From positions 22,285 to 86,284 of the forward strand of contig CANPVN010000005.1 of the NCBI GenBank assembly GCA_947581755.1: a stretch of 64,000 bases of DNA, given 5' to 3'. Below the pieces are notes generated by a model, which did not search any database, had not been told where the DNA came from, and was given only the letters and a program-made list of their open reading frames with translations. The translations under genes were made by a program, and so were the position numbers. Origin of the DNA: an uncultured Clostridia bacterium (lineage in GTDB: Bacteria; Bacillota; Clostridia; Christensenellales; Pumilibacteraceae). Positions 53,639 through 62,931 of this stretch are shown here, piece by piece (the first letter of the stretch is position 1; every line of letters starts with the position of its first letter).

Positions 53639-56203
53639 TTAAAGCGATTTATATAACTTAATTATCGAGCCGCCGTAAATATTCAAGGAATTTCCGAAAT
53701 ATTCCTCGATAACATTCCAATCCGAAGAATCATATCTTGAATTCAAGTCGTCGGCATCGATTTCAAGCGTTTCGATATAGTCGAATTGTAATGCAGAAGA
53801 ATCGTCGAGTCCGTCGAAAATCAATTCAAAGTCTCCGAAACTTTTAGGAAGATCTAATTCGATCTGCGACTTCCCGTCGGGTTCGATCGTAAATTCATCG
53901 TCGGTCATTACCGATCTTACCGTAATTCCCGAAACCGAGGAAATTCCCGAAACCGTAAGTTTGACTTTGCTCTGCTCGGAATCGGATACAATTACCTGAT
54001 AACGATTTTTATCTTCGGAATCTCTTGTAATATCGGGTTCTCGCTGCACAAGTCCCGAGATTTTTGCTATGGCTTTTACATAAGCGCCTTGTGACGGATC
54101 CCATTCAAAGCCTTCGAGAGCCGCGGATATTTCTTTATATACAAGCGGATCGTAAATCTCGAAATAAGAATTTTCCTCGTTCGCATCATAGACATACACC
54201 ATGGAGTTTTGTTTGAACGCGTCCATACCGAGCGCATTCACAACAATGTTTTTACCCATAGTTACTCCGATTCCGCCGACAAAAAGATTTACAATTACCA
54301 TTATAACGGCAACGGCTATAACCAAATATCTGTTCTTATATTTTCTGTCTACATAATTTACTTCGTATTTAGTAACTGTTTGCTCTGTAAACTTGCCTTT
54401 CTTCGCCCTATCTTCAACCATTGCTTTTTCCGTCTTTTGTACTCTCACCGCTTTTTTGGGAAGTTTATCGACAATCTTTTGGAACGAGGGTTTTATCAAA
54501 CCGATATAAGGAGTGGCAAATCCTATCATCAATGCAAAAGCCGTGCACAAAAGAGGCAAATACATAAGATACGAATAAGACGAAACCGTCGCCAAAATAT
54601 TTATGAATACAGGCAAAACTATTATTACAGGTAATATATAAAGGAAAAGTTTACCGAGACTGTCATTATGTTTTTCAAAATATTTTTGTTGCGCAAATAC
54701 CGAAATAAGCATGACTATCAATTCCAAAACGGCAAGTATTGCAAAGACAAAACCGTAATGCGGTAAAAATCCTCCGATAATTCCCAAAATCGAAGCGATT
54801 ATTATATTGCCTCGGGTAACATCGGCAGGTTTGCAAGCAAATATTTTTTTGAAAATCATTTGAGAGCCGGTTATGACGGGAATTGTCAAAAGCAACATAC
54901 AAGCAATTATTCCGGGACCCGAATATCTTAACGAAGCAATCGCCTCGACGGGAATAATAGTAAATAAAGAAAGAACCAACAGCATTATATAATACAACAG
55001 CATCATTATTATTGCGGTCAATGCAAGCGAAAGAAATTGCACTACGAAGCCTTTTCCCGCGCCTACAAGGTTGAACGCCTTCTTTTTCATATTTACTATA
55101 ATTATTGCGGCAAGGAAAACTATTATAAGCGACGCAAAAATATAACCTACCATATAAGGCAATGCCATAGATAATCCGAATAAATTAAAGCAAAAGACTT
55201 TTTCGTCTCCTGCTGCCGTTGCCAAATCATAATCGGCAAAGCGCGAAGCCAAGTTATAAATCACATTCGAATAATTTGCCAATGTCTTGGCTGAAAATTT
55301 TTCTTCCCCCGAAAATTTATTGAAATTGAGACCGCTGCTGTTTGCTATTCTCGCATAAGCACAAGAAAACAAATCGGAATCGGTTTTTCCGACAGAAGAC
55401 TTATACAAAGGCGCGATCACAGATGAGGACATTCCCTTACCGGCAACGGCATTTACATCGGAAATAAAAGAATAGTTTCCCTTGACGTCAATAAGATTCA
55501 TTGCGCCTGCGCTCGAAAGTGAATCGAGATCTACCGCCGCCTTTATTCTTTCCGTTGCTCCGTCAAAGCCTTTGAATCTATAAAGGAAATTATATAATCC
55601 GAAGTTATCCCCCTCGCTTGCATCCGCAAAGAGAAATATTATTCCGTTTTTCGCAGACAGAGAAACTTCGTTTATCGCATTGGCTATAAGCGCGGATACC
55701 GGAATATTGTCGTAGTCCGAAGAATGGCTTCGATTATATCTTGTATAAAAAAGTACTACATCGGAATTTGCGGTGACTCCGGGAATATACGCCACAATGT
55801 TGGAAGGTTCTATTCCGACTGCCGAAAAAGTCGTATTCGAAGCCAAATCCATATTCTCGGACAAAGCCTCATTGGTTTCCGCATTGATTGTCTGTTGATG
55901 CAATGCAACAGAAGGTACATTACGATCTCCCTCGGTTTGAGTGTTGTAATTCAACTCATCATCTTCGTCGGCAACGGCTTCGGGCATAGCTCTTTTGTAT
56001 CCCGCCGAGGACAACAAATTCATTATATAATTTTGTTGATTTTCGGCAGGCAACTCGGTAACATAAGTTTCGGCAGAACTCAACGCCGCCTCCGACAAGC
56101 CCGTGGACGAACCTACGCTATATGCACTGTTTATTCCCAAGCTCAAAGAAACTATCAAAAGCGCAGCCAATAAACAATACCATATTCTTTTAAAAACTTT
56201 CAT
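53639..56203 (-). CDS. Large membrane protein with degenerate M28 peptidase-like domain
   Basis: 854 residues. A signal-like helix (about 8-28) is followed by an extracytoplasmic domain (about 130-325) with the outline of M28 zinc aminopeptidases: NIVAYIPG, VVLFYTRYNRSH (family: H-x-D), YDNIPVSALI (D-D/N kept), IIFLFADASEGDNFGL (family DGEE; the general-base Glu is Ser) and AAVDLDSL. Loss of the first His and of the catalytic Glu suggests a non-enzymatic pseudo-peptidase. About nine helices follow (350-660), then a C-terminal extracytoplasmic beta-rich domain (about 680-854). The layout resembles ER-type membrane M28 proteins (ERMP1-like). A cytoplasmic loop near 590-625 is highly basic. Function unknown. 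Confidence 0.75.
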   Translation of the reverse strand: MKVFKRIWYCLLAALLIVSLSLGINSAYSVGSSTGLSEAALSSAETYVTELPAENQQNYIMNLLSSAGYKRAMPEAVADEDDELNYNTQTEGDRNVPSVALHQQTINAETNEALSENMDLASNTTFSAVGIEPSNIVAYIPGVTANSDVVLFYTRYNRSHSSDYDNIPVSALIANAINEVSLSAKNGIIFLFADASEGDNFGLYNFLYRFKGFDGATERIKAAVDLDSLSSAGAMNLIDVKGNYSFISDVNAVAGKGMSSSVIAPLYKSSVGKTDSDLFSCAYARIANSSGLNFNKFSGEEKFSAKTLANYSNVIYNLASRFADYDLATAAGDEKVFCFNLFGLSMALPYMVGYIFASLIIVFLAAIIIVNMKKKAFNLVGAGKGFVVQFLSLALTAIIMMLLYYIMLLVLSLFTIIPVEAIASLRYSGPGIIACMLLLTIPVITGSQMIFKKIFACKPADVTRGNIIIASILGIIGGFLPHYGFVFAILAVLELIVMLISVFAQQKYFEKHNDSLGKLFLYILPVIIVLPVFINILATVSSYSYLMYLPLLCTAFALMIGFATPYIGLIKPSFQKIVDKLPKKAVRVQKTEKAMVEDRAKKGKFTEQTVTKYEVNYVDRKYKNRYLVIAVAVIMVIVNLFVGGIGVTMGKNIVVNALGMDAFKQNSMVYVYDANEENSYFEIYDPLVYKEISAALEGFEWDPSQGAYVKAIAKISGLVQREPDITRDSEDKNRYQVIVSDSEQSKVKLTVSGISSVSGITVRSVMTDDEFTIEPDGKSQIELDLPKSFGDFELIFDGLDDSSALQFDYIETLEIDADDLNSRYDSSDWNVIEEYFGNSLNIYGGSIIKLYKSL

Positions 56204-56243
56204 TCACTTTCCCCCGTAAGTATTATGGTAGTAAATATAATAT

Positions 56244-56272
56244 ATTTTACCACACCGAGAGAAAAAATACAA
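56244..56272 (-). promoter_or_regulatory. Promoter of the M28-like gene
   Basis: On the minus strand TTGTAT (56267-56272), a 17-base spacer and TAAAAT (56244-56249), with TGG just before the -10 (extended -10). It lies about 40 bases before the ATG, which has GGGGGAAAG upstream. Confidence 0.7.
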
Positions 56273-56297
56273 ATGAAATCAAGTCGAAAACTTAAAT

Positions 56298-56612
56298 TTA
56301 TGCACAACATCTGCGATAATTTTCGAGTTCATTACGCAGTTTTTCGTTTGTGTAATTTAAAACAGAACTTTCGCAGTCGATTATACATATATTTCCGCTG
56401 ATGAGAGTCGCCTCGCCGAGGAGTTTCTTTCCCGTTATTTTGGACTTCAAAAAACTTTTTGTGATACAACCTTCGACATTACAGTCCATTGCTATGCCCA
56501 CGGTGTTCCCGTCAAAACTTTTCATAATTACCTCCCCGAACAATTCGTCCTCCTGAATTATCAAAGGTTCTCCTACTCTTACTTTTTTAATCAATGACGC
56601 GCTGATATACAT
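56298..56612 (-). CDS. Hypothetical 104-residue protein
   Basis: Unknown. The N-terminal half looks like a small beta barrel (ISASLIKKVRVGEPLIIQEDE), the middle has MDCNVEGCITKSFL and the end is Asn/Arg/Cys-rich (NELENYRRCCA). Five cysteines are conspicuous. ACGGAGG lies in front of the ATG. It is divergent from the WYL regulator with only 108 bases between them, which suggests it may be a target of that regulator. Inference only. Confidence 0.65.
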   Translation of the reverse strand: MYISASLIKKVRVGEPLIIQEDELFGEVIMKSFDGNTVGIAMDCNVEGCITKSFLKSKITGKKLLGEATLISGNICIIDCESSVLNYTNEKLRNELENYRRCCA

Positions 56613-56654
56613 ATTTTTATCCTCCGTTTTTTTCTAAAGTTTACAATCAAATAG

Positions 56655-56684
56655 TTGACAACATAGTGTCACTATTTATATAAT
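56655..56684 (+). promoter_or_regulatory. Promoter with embedded palindrome, WYL regulator gene
   Basis: TTGACA (56655-56660), an 18-base spacer and TATAAT (56679-56684). The spacer holds the perfect 13-base palindrome ATAGTGTCACTAT (56664-56676). A protein bound there would block this promoter, so it is a good candidate autoregulatory operator. It may also control the divergent gene. Confidence 0.75.
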
Positions 56685-56720
56685 AAAATAAATACGATTT
56701 ATATTTAAGGAGACAAATAT

Positions 56721-57653
56721 ATGCAATCGGGAGTTATGTTCGGAATTCTTATAACAATATTGAATAAGAGAATAGTAACAAGACAATACCTTGCGGACAA
56801 ATTTGAAATGAGCACAAGGACAATCGGAAGATACATAGACAAACTTGCCGAAGGCGGCATTCCGATTTATTCATTGCGAGGCGCAAACGGAGGTTATACC
56901 ATCCCCGATGATTTTCGTATGGACAAATCTTATTTTACAATAGATGAGCTCGGAAGAATTATCTCTTCGCTTGAGGCGACAAAGCAAGGATTCAATGACA
57001 AGCAAAACGACATTATTATAGATAAAATCAGCAATCTAAAAAATTTCAAAACCGAAGAAAAATATTTGTTGAAGAGCAAGACTTTGATTATCGATGCGGG
57101 AACTTGGAACAATCCTCAGAAATTCAGAAATAAAATATCGACTGTAAATAAGGCTATCGAAGAAAGTCGTACAATAACCATGTCTTATACAGATAAAAAT
57201 GACAACACTTCCATACGAGAATTTGCGCCTTATTGTCTCGCTCTTCGGGAAGGAATATGGTACACTATAGGTTGGTGTTATTTCAGACAGGATTTCAGAT
57301 TATTCAAACTTGCCAGAATAAACAGCATGAAAATCAACGACACTCATTTCGAACGCACCAATTATGATGTGTATCAAAAATTGAACGAACATTTCCAAGA
57401 CAACGATCTTGTAGAAATAAAATTCGAATTCGAACCCTCTATACGCGCAGAAATAGAAGAATGGCTGGGCGCAGACGCGATCACTCTAACACCCGATAAT
57501 AATTTCTTAGTGTCCGCATCGCTGTACGGCGGAAACGAATTGAAAAGAAAACTGCTCTCTTTCGGCTCCGAAATAAAAATAATTTCTCCCTCTGTTTTGA
57601 AGGAAGAAATTCTTGTTGAGTGCCGAAGAATCGACCGCGTCTATAACGATTGA
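56721..57653 (+). CDS. HTH/WYL-domain transcriptional regulator (YafY type)
   Basis: 310 residues. An N-terminal winged helix (about 1-60; MFGILITILNKRIVTRQYLADKFEMSTRTIGRYIDKL shows the HTH in Q-YLADKFEMSTRTIGRYI) is followed by the WYL domain (about 140-225) with IREFAPYCLALREGIWYTIGWCYFRQDFRLFKLARI (key elements P-Y-x-L-x-x-x-x-x-x-W-Y-x-I-G-x-C and F-x-L-x-R-I), and a C-terminal WCX region. WYL proteins bind ligands or nucleic acids. AAGGAG lies nine bases before the ATG, and the promoter contains a palindrome. Confidence 0.93.
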   Translation: MQSGVMFGILITILNKRIVTRQYLADKFEMSTRTIGRYIDKLAEGGIPIYSLRGANGGYTIPDDFRMDKSYFTIDELGRIISSLEATKQGFNDKQNDIIIDKISNLKNFKTEEKYLLKSKTLIIDAGTWNNPQKFRNKISTVNKAIEESRTITMSYTDKNDNTSIREFAPYCLALREGIWYTIGWCYFRQDFRLFKLARINSMKINDTHFERTNYDVYQKLNEHFQDNDLVEIKFEFEPSIRAEIEEWLGADAITLTPDNNFLVSASLYGGNELKRKLLSFGSEIKIISPSVLKEEILVECRRIDRVYND

Positions 57654-57656
57654 GTT

Positions 57657-58199
57657 TTAAGGCTTTATAAGTCCTTTGATAATCGATTTTATGTCGTAGA
57701 GTTTTTTGACGGCGTTTACCTTTTTTATATATTTCCGCGTTTCGATATACGGAATAGTCGTTCCGCTTTCAATCCAATTCGCAACATTTCCTTCGCCCGC
57801 GTTGTATGCAGCCAGAACAAGGCTCGGCTCATGGAATTTATCAAAGAGATATTTTAAATATTTACATCCCAAATCTATATTTATATCGATGTTTTTCAGT
57901 ATGTTTTCATTAATTTCGTCTCCGTATAACCAAGACGCGGTGGACGGCATCAGTTGCATAAGTCCGATGGCACCTTTTTCGCTTTTCGCAGAGACATCGA
58001 AGCGGCTCTCCGTCCATATTATTGCATAAACGAGTTCGGGTTCAAGGTCGTACTTTTGAGAAGCCGAATATATCTGTTTATTGTACTTTGAAGGAAAAAG
58101 CAAGAAAATCGCAAAAAAAACAAATAGCAGAAATATTATAACGGATACGATCGATATTAAAAATACTTTATTCCTTGTCGATAATTTTTTCATATACAT
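57657..58199 (-). CDS. Membrane-anchored lytic transglycosylase (SLT type)
   Basis: Cleaves peptidoglycan glycan strands with formation of anhydro-muramyl ends, outside the membrane. 180 residues: one N-terminal helix (about 12-33), then a compact SLT domain with catalytic Glu E64 in IIWTESRFDVSA, GAIGLMQLMPSTA, and the AAYNAGEGNVANW segment. The first ATG is 6 bases ahead of a second (58193); both overlap the coaE end. No clear ribosome binding site is present, so coupling to coaE is likely. Convergent with the WYL gene by 3 bases. Confidence 0.94.
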   Translation of the reverse strand: MYMKKLSTRNKVFLISIVSVIIFLLFVFFAIFLLFPSKYNKQIYSASQKYDLEPELVYAIIWTESRFDVSAKSEKGAIGLMQLMPSTASWLYGDEINENILKNIDINIDLGCKYLKYLFDKFHEPSLVLAAYNAGEGNVANWIESGTTIPYIETRKYIKKVNAVKKLYDIKSIIKGLIKP

Positions 58200-58758
58200 C
58201 GGAAACGGCGCGCCTCAAAGTCTCAAAATCGCCGTCATTATGTATAATATAATCGGCTTTTTCCTCTCTTTCTTTATCCGAAAGTTGATTTGCGATCATC
58301 TGTGAGGCAAGACTGTCATTTATATTATCCCTTGTTTTTAAGCGCGCTATTCTTACCGACAGTTCGGAAGTCACACATACAACGCAATCCATAGTCTTAT
58401 CGAATCCCGTCTCGAACAGCAAGGGAACAACAACCAAAATAAAACCATCCGCAATATCCCGAATTTGTCGTGATATTTCCTCGAGAATAAGTCCGTGCGT
58501 CAAAGCGTTGAGTTTTGCAAGTTGACTATCGTCATTGAATACGTATTCTCTTAACGCTCTGCGATTGAATATTCCGTTTTCAAAAGCAAAGGGAAACTCC
58601 CGAATTAAAACCTTTTCCCCCTCGGAACCGGGTTCTGTAACTTTTCTGCTTACTACATCGGCATCTATAATATATGCGCCCAAAGAGGCAAATATTTTTG
58701 CAGCTTCGCTTTTCCCCGAAGCGATTCCTCCCGTAAGACCGACGACAATCTTTTTCAT
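58168..58758 (-). CDS. coaE: Dephospho-CoA kinase
   Basis: Phosphorylates dephospho-CoA, the last step in coenzyme A synthesis. The start is the ATG at 58756-58758 (MKKIVVGLTGGIASGKS), overlapping the polA stop (TGATG); an in-frame earlier start would lie inside polA. 196 residues. P-loop GGIASGKS (10-17), IIDADVVSRKV and VVPLLFETGFDK are the family motifs. The polA-coaE-lytic transglycosylase order is common in Clostridia. Confidence 0.96.
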   Translation of the reverse strand: MKKIVVGLTGGIASGKSEAAKIFASLGAYIIDADVVSRKVTEPGSEGEKVLIREFPFAFENGIFNRRALREYVFNDDSQLAKLNALTHGLILEEISRQIRDIADGFILVVVPLLFETGFDKTMDCVVCVTSELSVRIARLKTRDNINDSLASQMIANQLSDKEREEKADYIIHNDGDFETLRRAVSDVYEKIIDKE

Positions 58759-61283
58759 CAACAATCCGACCACCTTTTTCCGCATTCGATATTGACTTCC
58801 AAGGGTACGTTAAGCTGAACGCAATTTTCCATATTCGACTTTAAAATATCCTTAACTTGTTGTATTTCGGTATCAAAAGCATCTACTATAAGTTCGTCAT
58901 GAATCTGTAAAATAAGTTTGGACTTCAATCCCTCGAGGGCTTTATCGACTTTTATCATCGCTATTTTAATTATATCGGCAGCGCTTCCCTGTAGTGGCAT
59001 ATTCATAGCGGCGCGCTCTCCGAAACTTCTCAAATTAAATCTCGAGCTGAACAGTTCGGGAATTTTTCTTTTCCTTGAAAAGACAGTCTCGGCATATCCC
59101 TTTTCTTTTGCCGTGGCTATAAGTCCATCAAGATATTGCTTTACTGCAGCGAATTTTTCAAAATATTTTGTTTTATATATATGTGCTTTCGCCGAAGAAA
59201 TTCCCAAACTTTGCCCAAGTCCGAAATCGCTGATTCCATAGATTATTCCGAAATTGACAACTTTTGCTTCCCTTCTCATTTTCGGTGTGACTTCCGATAA
59301 TTTTACATCGAATATTTCCGCTGCGGTGGCAGCATGAATATCTTCTCCTTTATGATAAGCCGCAATCATTCTCTCATCGCCGGAAAAACTTGCCAATAAT
59401 CTCAACTCGATTTGCGAGTAGTCTGCCGAAACCAAAGTACAGTCGGGTCTGCTGATAAAAACTTCTCTCAAGCGTTTTCCCTGTTCTTCTCTGATGGGAA
59501 TATTTTGTAAATTAGGCTCCTTGCTTGAAAGTCGTCCCGTGGTTGTCAACATTTGATTAAACTCGGTATGAATTACTCCGTCTTTCTGAACAAGTTTTTT
59601 CAGCCCGTCTATATAAGTGCTTTTCAGTTTCGAAACCGCTCTGTATTCCAAAATTTCATTGACGATAGGATATTCAGTCAGACTTTCGAGAATGTCGGCA
59701 TTTGTCGATTTCTTTGCTTTACCGTTGCCGGGATACGGTATTTTCAAATCGTCAAAAAGAGTTTCGCCGAGTTGTTTGGGAGAATTTATATTGAATTTCT
59801 TTCCCGCCATAACATAAATCTTTTCTGTCAATAAATTCATCTTTTGAGAAAAAACTTTATCCAATTCTTCCATCTTAAGAGTATCGACCTTGAATCCCAC
59901 TTTCTCCATTTTATACAAAACTTCAGTCAAAGGAAGCTCTATTTCATAATATAACTTGTGTAAATTCATGTTTTCGAGTTCGGCTTCCTGAATAGTTTTT
60001 ATAGAAAGCAATGCTCCCGCATAATTATCTTCCTCTATTCCGTAACAAACGCAAAGCGCTGCCGTCGAAGACATATCTACCGTCATGTCTATAAGATATT
60101 GAGCCAATCGCACATCGTAAATATTTGAAATATCATCGATTCCGAAAGTCTTTTTTATGTTTTTTATATCGAAAACCACTTTCGTGATGGATTCGTCTTT
60201 CAGATAAGGCGAAAGAAGCGAGATGATCTCACTTATATCAAATCCGTCATCCAGCAATGTTTCTTTTATTTTTATTCGATAATCCTTTGTTTCGTCTACG
60301 GCAATATGAATACAATTACCGAACTCCAAAGCGATTAAGGAATTTACGCTTAAAAGCAAGTTACTGATTTCATCTTTTGTTAAAAGTTTTATCGGCTCGC
60401 AATGAATTTTCGGCAATTGAGCATAATTGTCGGCATCTTCGACAAAGAGATCCTTTTGATACAGCGTTTTGAATTTCATGCCGATAAACTGCTTTTTTAC
60501 TTCTTCCGAAAAGGGAAAAGTATATCGCATATCACATTCTTCCAAAGGAACGTTTGTATCTATCTTTGCAAGTGTATGAGAAAGATATGCCATTTCTTTG
60601 TTCTTCAAAAGTTTTGCTTGAACGGCTCCTTTGATTTCTTCGATATGCTCATATATGCCATCAAGATTTTCAAACTGTTGCAATAAACTCAATGCGGTCT
60701 TTTCGCCTATTCCCTCTACGCCCGGTATGTTGTCACTCTTATCTCCTGCCAACGCCTTATAGTCTATAACTTGAGAAGGCGTCAAACCGAGTTCTTCGAC
60801 GATATTGTCGCATGTATATAAAAAGGTATCCGTTATTCCTCTTTTTGTAAACATAACGGAAATGTGCTTATCTATCAACTGAAAGCTGTCCCGATCTCCC
60901 GTGACAATGATAGTTTCTTTGGAATTTTTCTTTGCGATGGTACCTATTATATCGTCCGCCTCATAACCTTCTTTTTCGAAAATGGTTATATTCATGCTTT
61001 TCAGTAGGTTTTTAAGCAAAGGAAGTTGAACCGCCAAATCATCGGGCATGCCTTTGCGGGTTGCCTTATAAAAATCGCAAAGCTTATGTCTGAATGTGGG
61101 CGCGCGCATATCAAATGCAACGGCTATTTCATCGGGCTTTTGAGTGGTAATAAGTTTAACCAACATTGTTGTAAATCCGAAAACCGCCTGTGTCGGTACC
61201 CCGTCATCCGTAGTGAGCGGAGGAAGGGCATAAAATGCTCTGTTTATAAGACTGTTTCCGTCTATTAAAATCAACTTCGACAT
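58758..61283 (-). CDS. polA: DNA polymerase I
   Basis: Repair and Okazaki-fragment polymerase. 841 residues: 5'-3' nuclease (1 to about 290, with KPDEIAVAFDMRAPTFRHK and YEADDIIGTIA), a 3'-5' exonuclease-like region, and the polymerase (about 470-841) with LVSADYSQIELRLLASFSGD (A), RREAKVVNFGIIYGIS (B) and LQIHDELIVDA (C). In the exonuclease region the DxE proofreading motif reads LIALEFGN, so proofreading is likely lost, as in Bacillus and Thermus Pol I. AAGGAG precedes the ATG. coaE follows with TGATG overlap. Confidence 0.97.
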   Translation of the reverse strand: MSKLILIDGNSLINRAFYALPPLTTDDGVPTQAVFGFTTMLVKLITTQKPDEIAVAFDMRAPTFRHKLCDFYKATRKGMPDDLAVQLPLLKNLLKSMNITIFEKEGYEADDIIGTIAKKNSKETIIVTGDRDSFQLIDKHISVMFTKRGITDTFLYTCDNIVEELGLTPSQVIDYKALAGDKSDNIPGVEGIGEKTALSLLQQFENLDGIYEHIEEIKGAVQAKLLKNKEMAYLSHTLAKIDTNVPLEECDMRYTFPFSEEVKKQFIGMKFKTLYQKDLFVEDADNYAQLPKIHCEPIKLLTKDEISNLLLSVNSLIALEFGNCIHIAVDETKDYRIKIKETLLDDGFDISEIISLLSPYLKDESITKVVFDIKNIKKTFGIDDISNIYDVRLAQYLIDMTVDMSSTAALCVCYGIEEDNYAGALLSIKTIQEAELENMNLHKLYYEIELPLTEVLYKMEKVGFKVDTLKMEELDKVFSQKMNLLTEKIYVMAGKKFNINSPKQLGETLFDDLKIPYPGNGKAKKSTNADILESLTEYPIVNEILEYRAVSKLKSTYIDGLKKLVQKDGVIHTEFNQMLTTTGRLSSKEPNLQNIPIREEQGKRLREVFISRPDCTLVSADYSQIELRLLASFSGDERMIAAYHKGEDIHAATAAEIFDVKLSEVTPKMRREAKVVNFGIIYGISDFGLGQSLGISSAKAHIYKTKYFEKFAAVKQYLDGLIATAKEKGYAETVFSRKRKIPELFSSRFNLRSFGERAAMNMPLQGSAADIIKIAMIKVDKALEGLKSKLILQIHDELIVDAFDTEIQQVKDILKSNMENCVQLNVPLEVNIECGKRWSDC

Positions 61284-61333
61284 TTTGATCTCCTTAAAAA
61301 TAGTTTTCCGATCAAGATCATTGGAAATTATAT

Positions 61334-62107
61334 TCAGTCATTGGCGCTTTCTTTTTCCAAACGGAATAATAATCCATAAGGAACGCTCCTTTGATTGCGT
61401 ACCGAAGTTACTCCGTGTTTTCTTAAATCTTCAAGCGTAAACCGAGAATCCTCATAGGTATAAAGTCGTTGGAGTTTCATTACCTTTGCCATATTTGGTT
61501 TTTCACTTTTATGATCATACGAAATGCCTGTTTCGACTACCTTACACTTATAGCGTATACATGAATACGGCGACGCCATATACAAATATACTATATCTCC
61601 CGTGATGACGTTTTTTCCTTGCCTCCAGATTATGGTATCGGATTTTTCAAAAGCATTCTCCAAGTCGTAATATCTCGGATTCGCAGGGAAAATCCAACTT
61701 TTTTGCTCATATCTTATTGTTTTATGGTGCATTTCTGCCAATTCATAACTTTCGGCAATTAATCCGTATAAAAGTTTTTTATCTACCGAACCATCTAAAA
61801 TAACCGTTATCCAATTTTGTCTGTTAAGATGATAGGCGGGCAAAACTCCTTTTTGTGTATTCAACAAAAATTCACGGGTCGATATGTTGCATTTAAGATC
61901 GAGAATATCTATAACGCCTTTCCCCGAAAGCCCCAATTTATTGCGAGAGATATTCATGATTAAAGCATACCATTTTTTATTATCGGAACGTCTCAAAACG
62001 GCATAAAGAGGCAATGAACGCCAAGGATATTCGGGGCTTGTTCCGAATGTTTTTAAGGAATAATCGAAAACATCCTGTCTTGATGCTCCCTTATTATTTT
62101 CAGACAT
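61334..62107 (-). CDS. MmcQ/YjbR-family protein with C-terminal EVE/PUA-like domain
   Basis: 257 residues in two parts. The N-terminal half (about 10-125) is MmcQ/YjbR-like: SRQDVFDYSLKTFGTSPEYPW, KKWYALIMNI, LPAYHLNRQNWITVILDGSV and LIAESYELA, a double-wing DNA-binding-like fold. The C-terminal half (about 140-210) resembles an EVE/PUA-type domain, with WIFPANPRYYDLENAFE, TIIWRQGKNVITGDIVYLYMAS and YKCKVVETGI, suggesting recognition of a modified base or RNA. Function unknown. It is transcribed from the promoter at 62137-62165, upstream of polA. Confidence 0.8.
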   Translation of the reverse strand: MSENNKGASRQDVFDYSLKTFGTSPEYPWRSLPLYAVLRRSDNKKWYALIMNISRNKLGLSGKGVIDILDLKCNISTREFLLNTQKGVLPAYHLNRQNWITVILDGSVDKKLLYGLIAESYELAEMHHKTIRYEQKSWIFPANPRYYDLENAFEKSDTIIWRQGKNVITGDIVYLYMASPYSCIRYKCKVVETGISYDHKSEKPNMAKVMKLQRLYTYEDSRFTLEDLRKHGVTSVRNQRSVPYGLLFRLEKESAND

Positions 62108-62136
62108 TTTTTCTTCCCTAATTTTTCATTATACTA

Positions 62137-62165
62137 ATTATATTGGTTTTGTTCTGATTTGTCAA
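62137..62165 (-). promoter_or_regulatory. Consensus sigma-A promoter of the MmcQ-like gene-polA-coaE operon
   Basis: On the minus strand TTGACA (62160-62165), a 17-base spacer and TATAAT (62137-62142): perfect consensus, 30 bases before the ATG. Confidence 0.9.
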
Positions 62166-62248
62166 ATAACAAGCCGTCTTAGGAAAATATTCTATCCTCT
62201 CTTTTATTGTTTTATCCGCAAAATAATCTATTTACATTGATTTGCAAC

Positions 62249-62872
62249 TCACATATCGTATAACAATAAATTTTGTTGCCGCGCTTCTCTTTTTAAATTC
62301 AAATAACATAAATTGCAGATTTCACAATCTTTCATTGCGCGGTGAGAACCTGTGGTCGCTATTCCGTAATGCTCGGCAATCGTAATTTGTTTGTGATTGG
62401 GAAGCGACGGCAATACTTTTCTCGAAAGTCTCAATGTATCGATAAAAGAGTTATCAAGGACAAGCCCGTTATGAAGCAGTAAATTATCATATAAAAAATT
62501 AATATCGAAATTAACATTATGCCCTATTAATAAATCTTTACCTGCAAACTCATAAAACTTTTGCATGACATAATTTATATTCGGCGCATCTTCCAGCATA
62601 TCATTTGTAATTCCCGTAAGCTGTGAAATAAAAAAATCTATTTTTCCGACAGGTCTTACGAGAGTCGAAAAATTCGCTACTATGGTTTCATTGCGAACAC
62701 GCAATGCCGATACTTCTATGATTTCACATACCCGAGAACTCAAACCTGTCGTCTCGATATCGATAACTGTATAATCATCGGGCAAAAAGAGCAGACTTTT
62801 TCCCTTAAACTTTCGTTCCGTTTTATTCCCAATAGGTAATGCTCTGTCAAATTCTCTCATATTTTTTATCAA
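62249..62872 (-). CDS. DnaQ-like 3'-5' exonuclease (PolC/epsilon type)
   Basis: 207 residues with one DEDDh exonuclease domain: YTVIDIETTGL (D38, E40), LLIGHNVNFDINFLYDNLL (Asp) and SHRAMKDCEICN (His, Asp). It lacks polymerase or other domains, so it is a free-standing exonuclease for RNA or DNA ends, possibly proofreading or repair. The first codon is a TTG at 62870-62872; an ATG 12 bases further in is also possible. GAGGAG lies about 15 bases upstream, rather far. Confidence 0.88.
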   Translation of the reverse strand: MIKNMREFDRALPIGNKTERKFKGKSLLFLPDDYTVIDIETTGLSSRVCEIIEVSALRVRNETIVANFSTLVRPVGKIDFFISQLTGITNDMLEDAPNINYVMQKFYEFAGKDLLIGHNVNFDINFLYDNLLLHNGLVLDNSFIDTLRLSRKVLPSLPNHKQITIAEHYGIATTGSHRAMKDCEICNLCYLNLKREARQQNLLLYDM

Positions 62873-62931
62873 TTCAAATAAAGGCTCTCCTCGTCCTTTG
62901 TTTTGACAAGACTCTTTTTTATTTGCTTATA

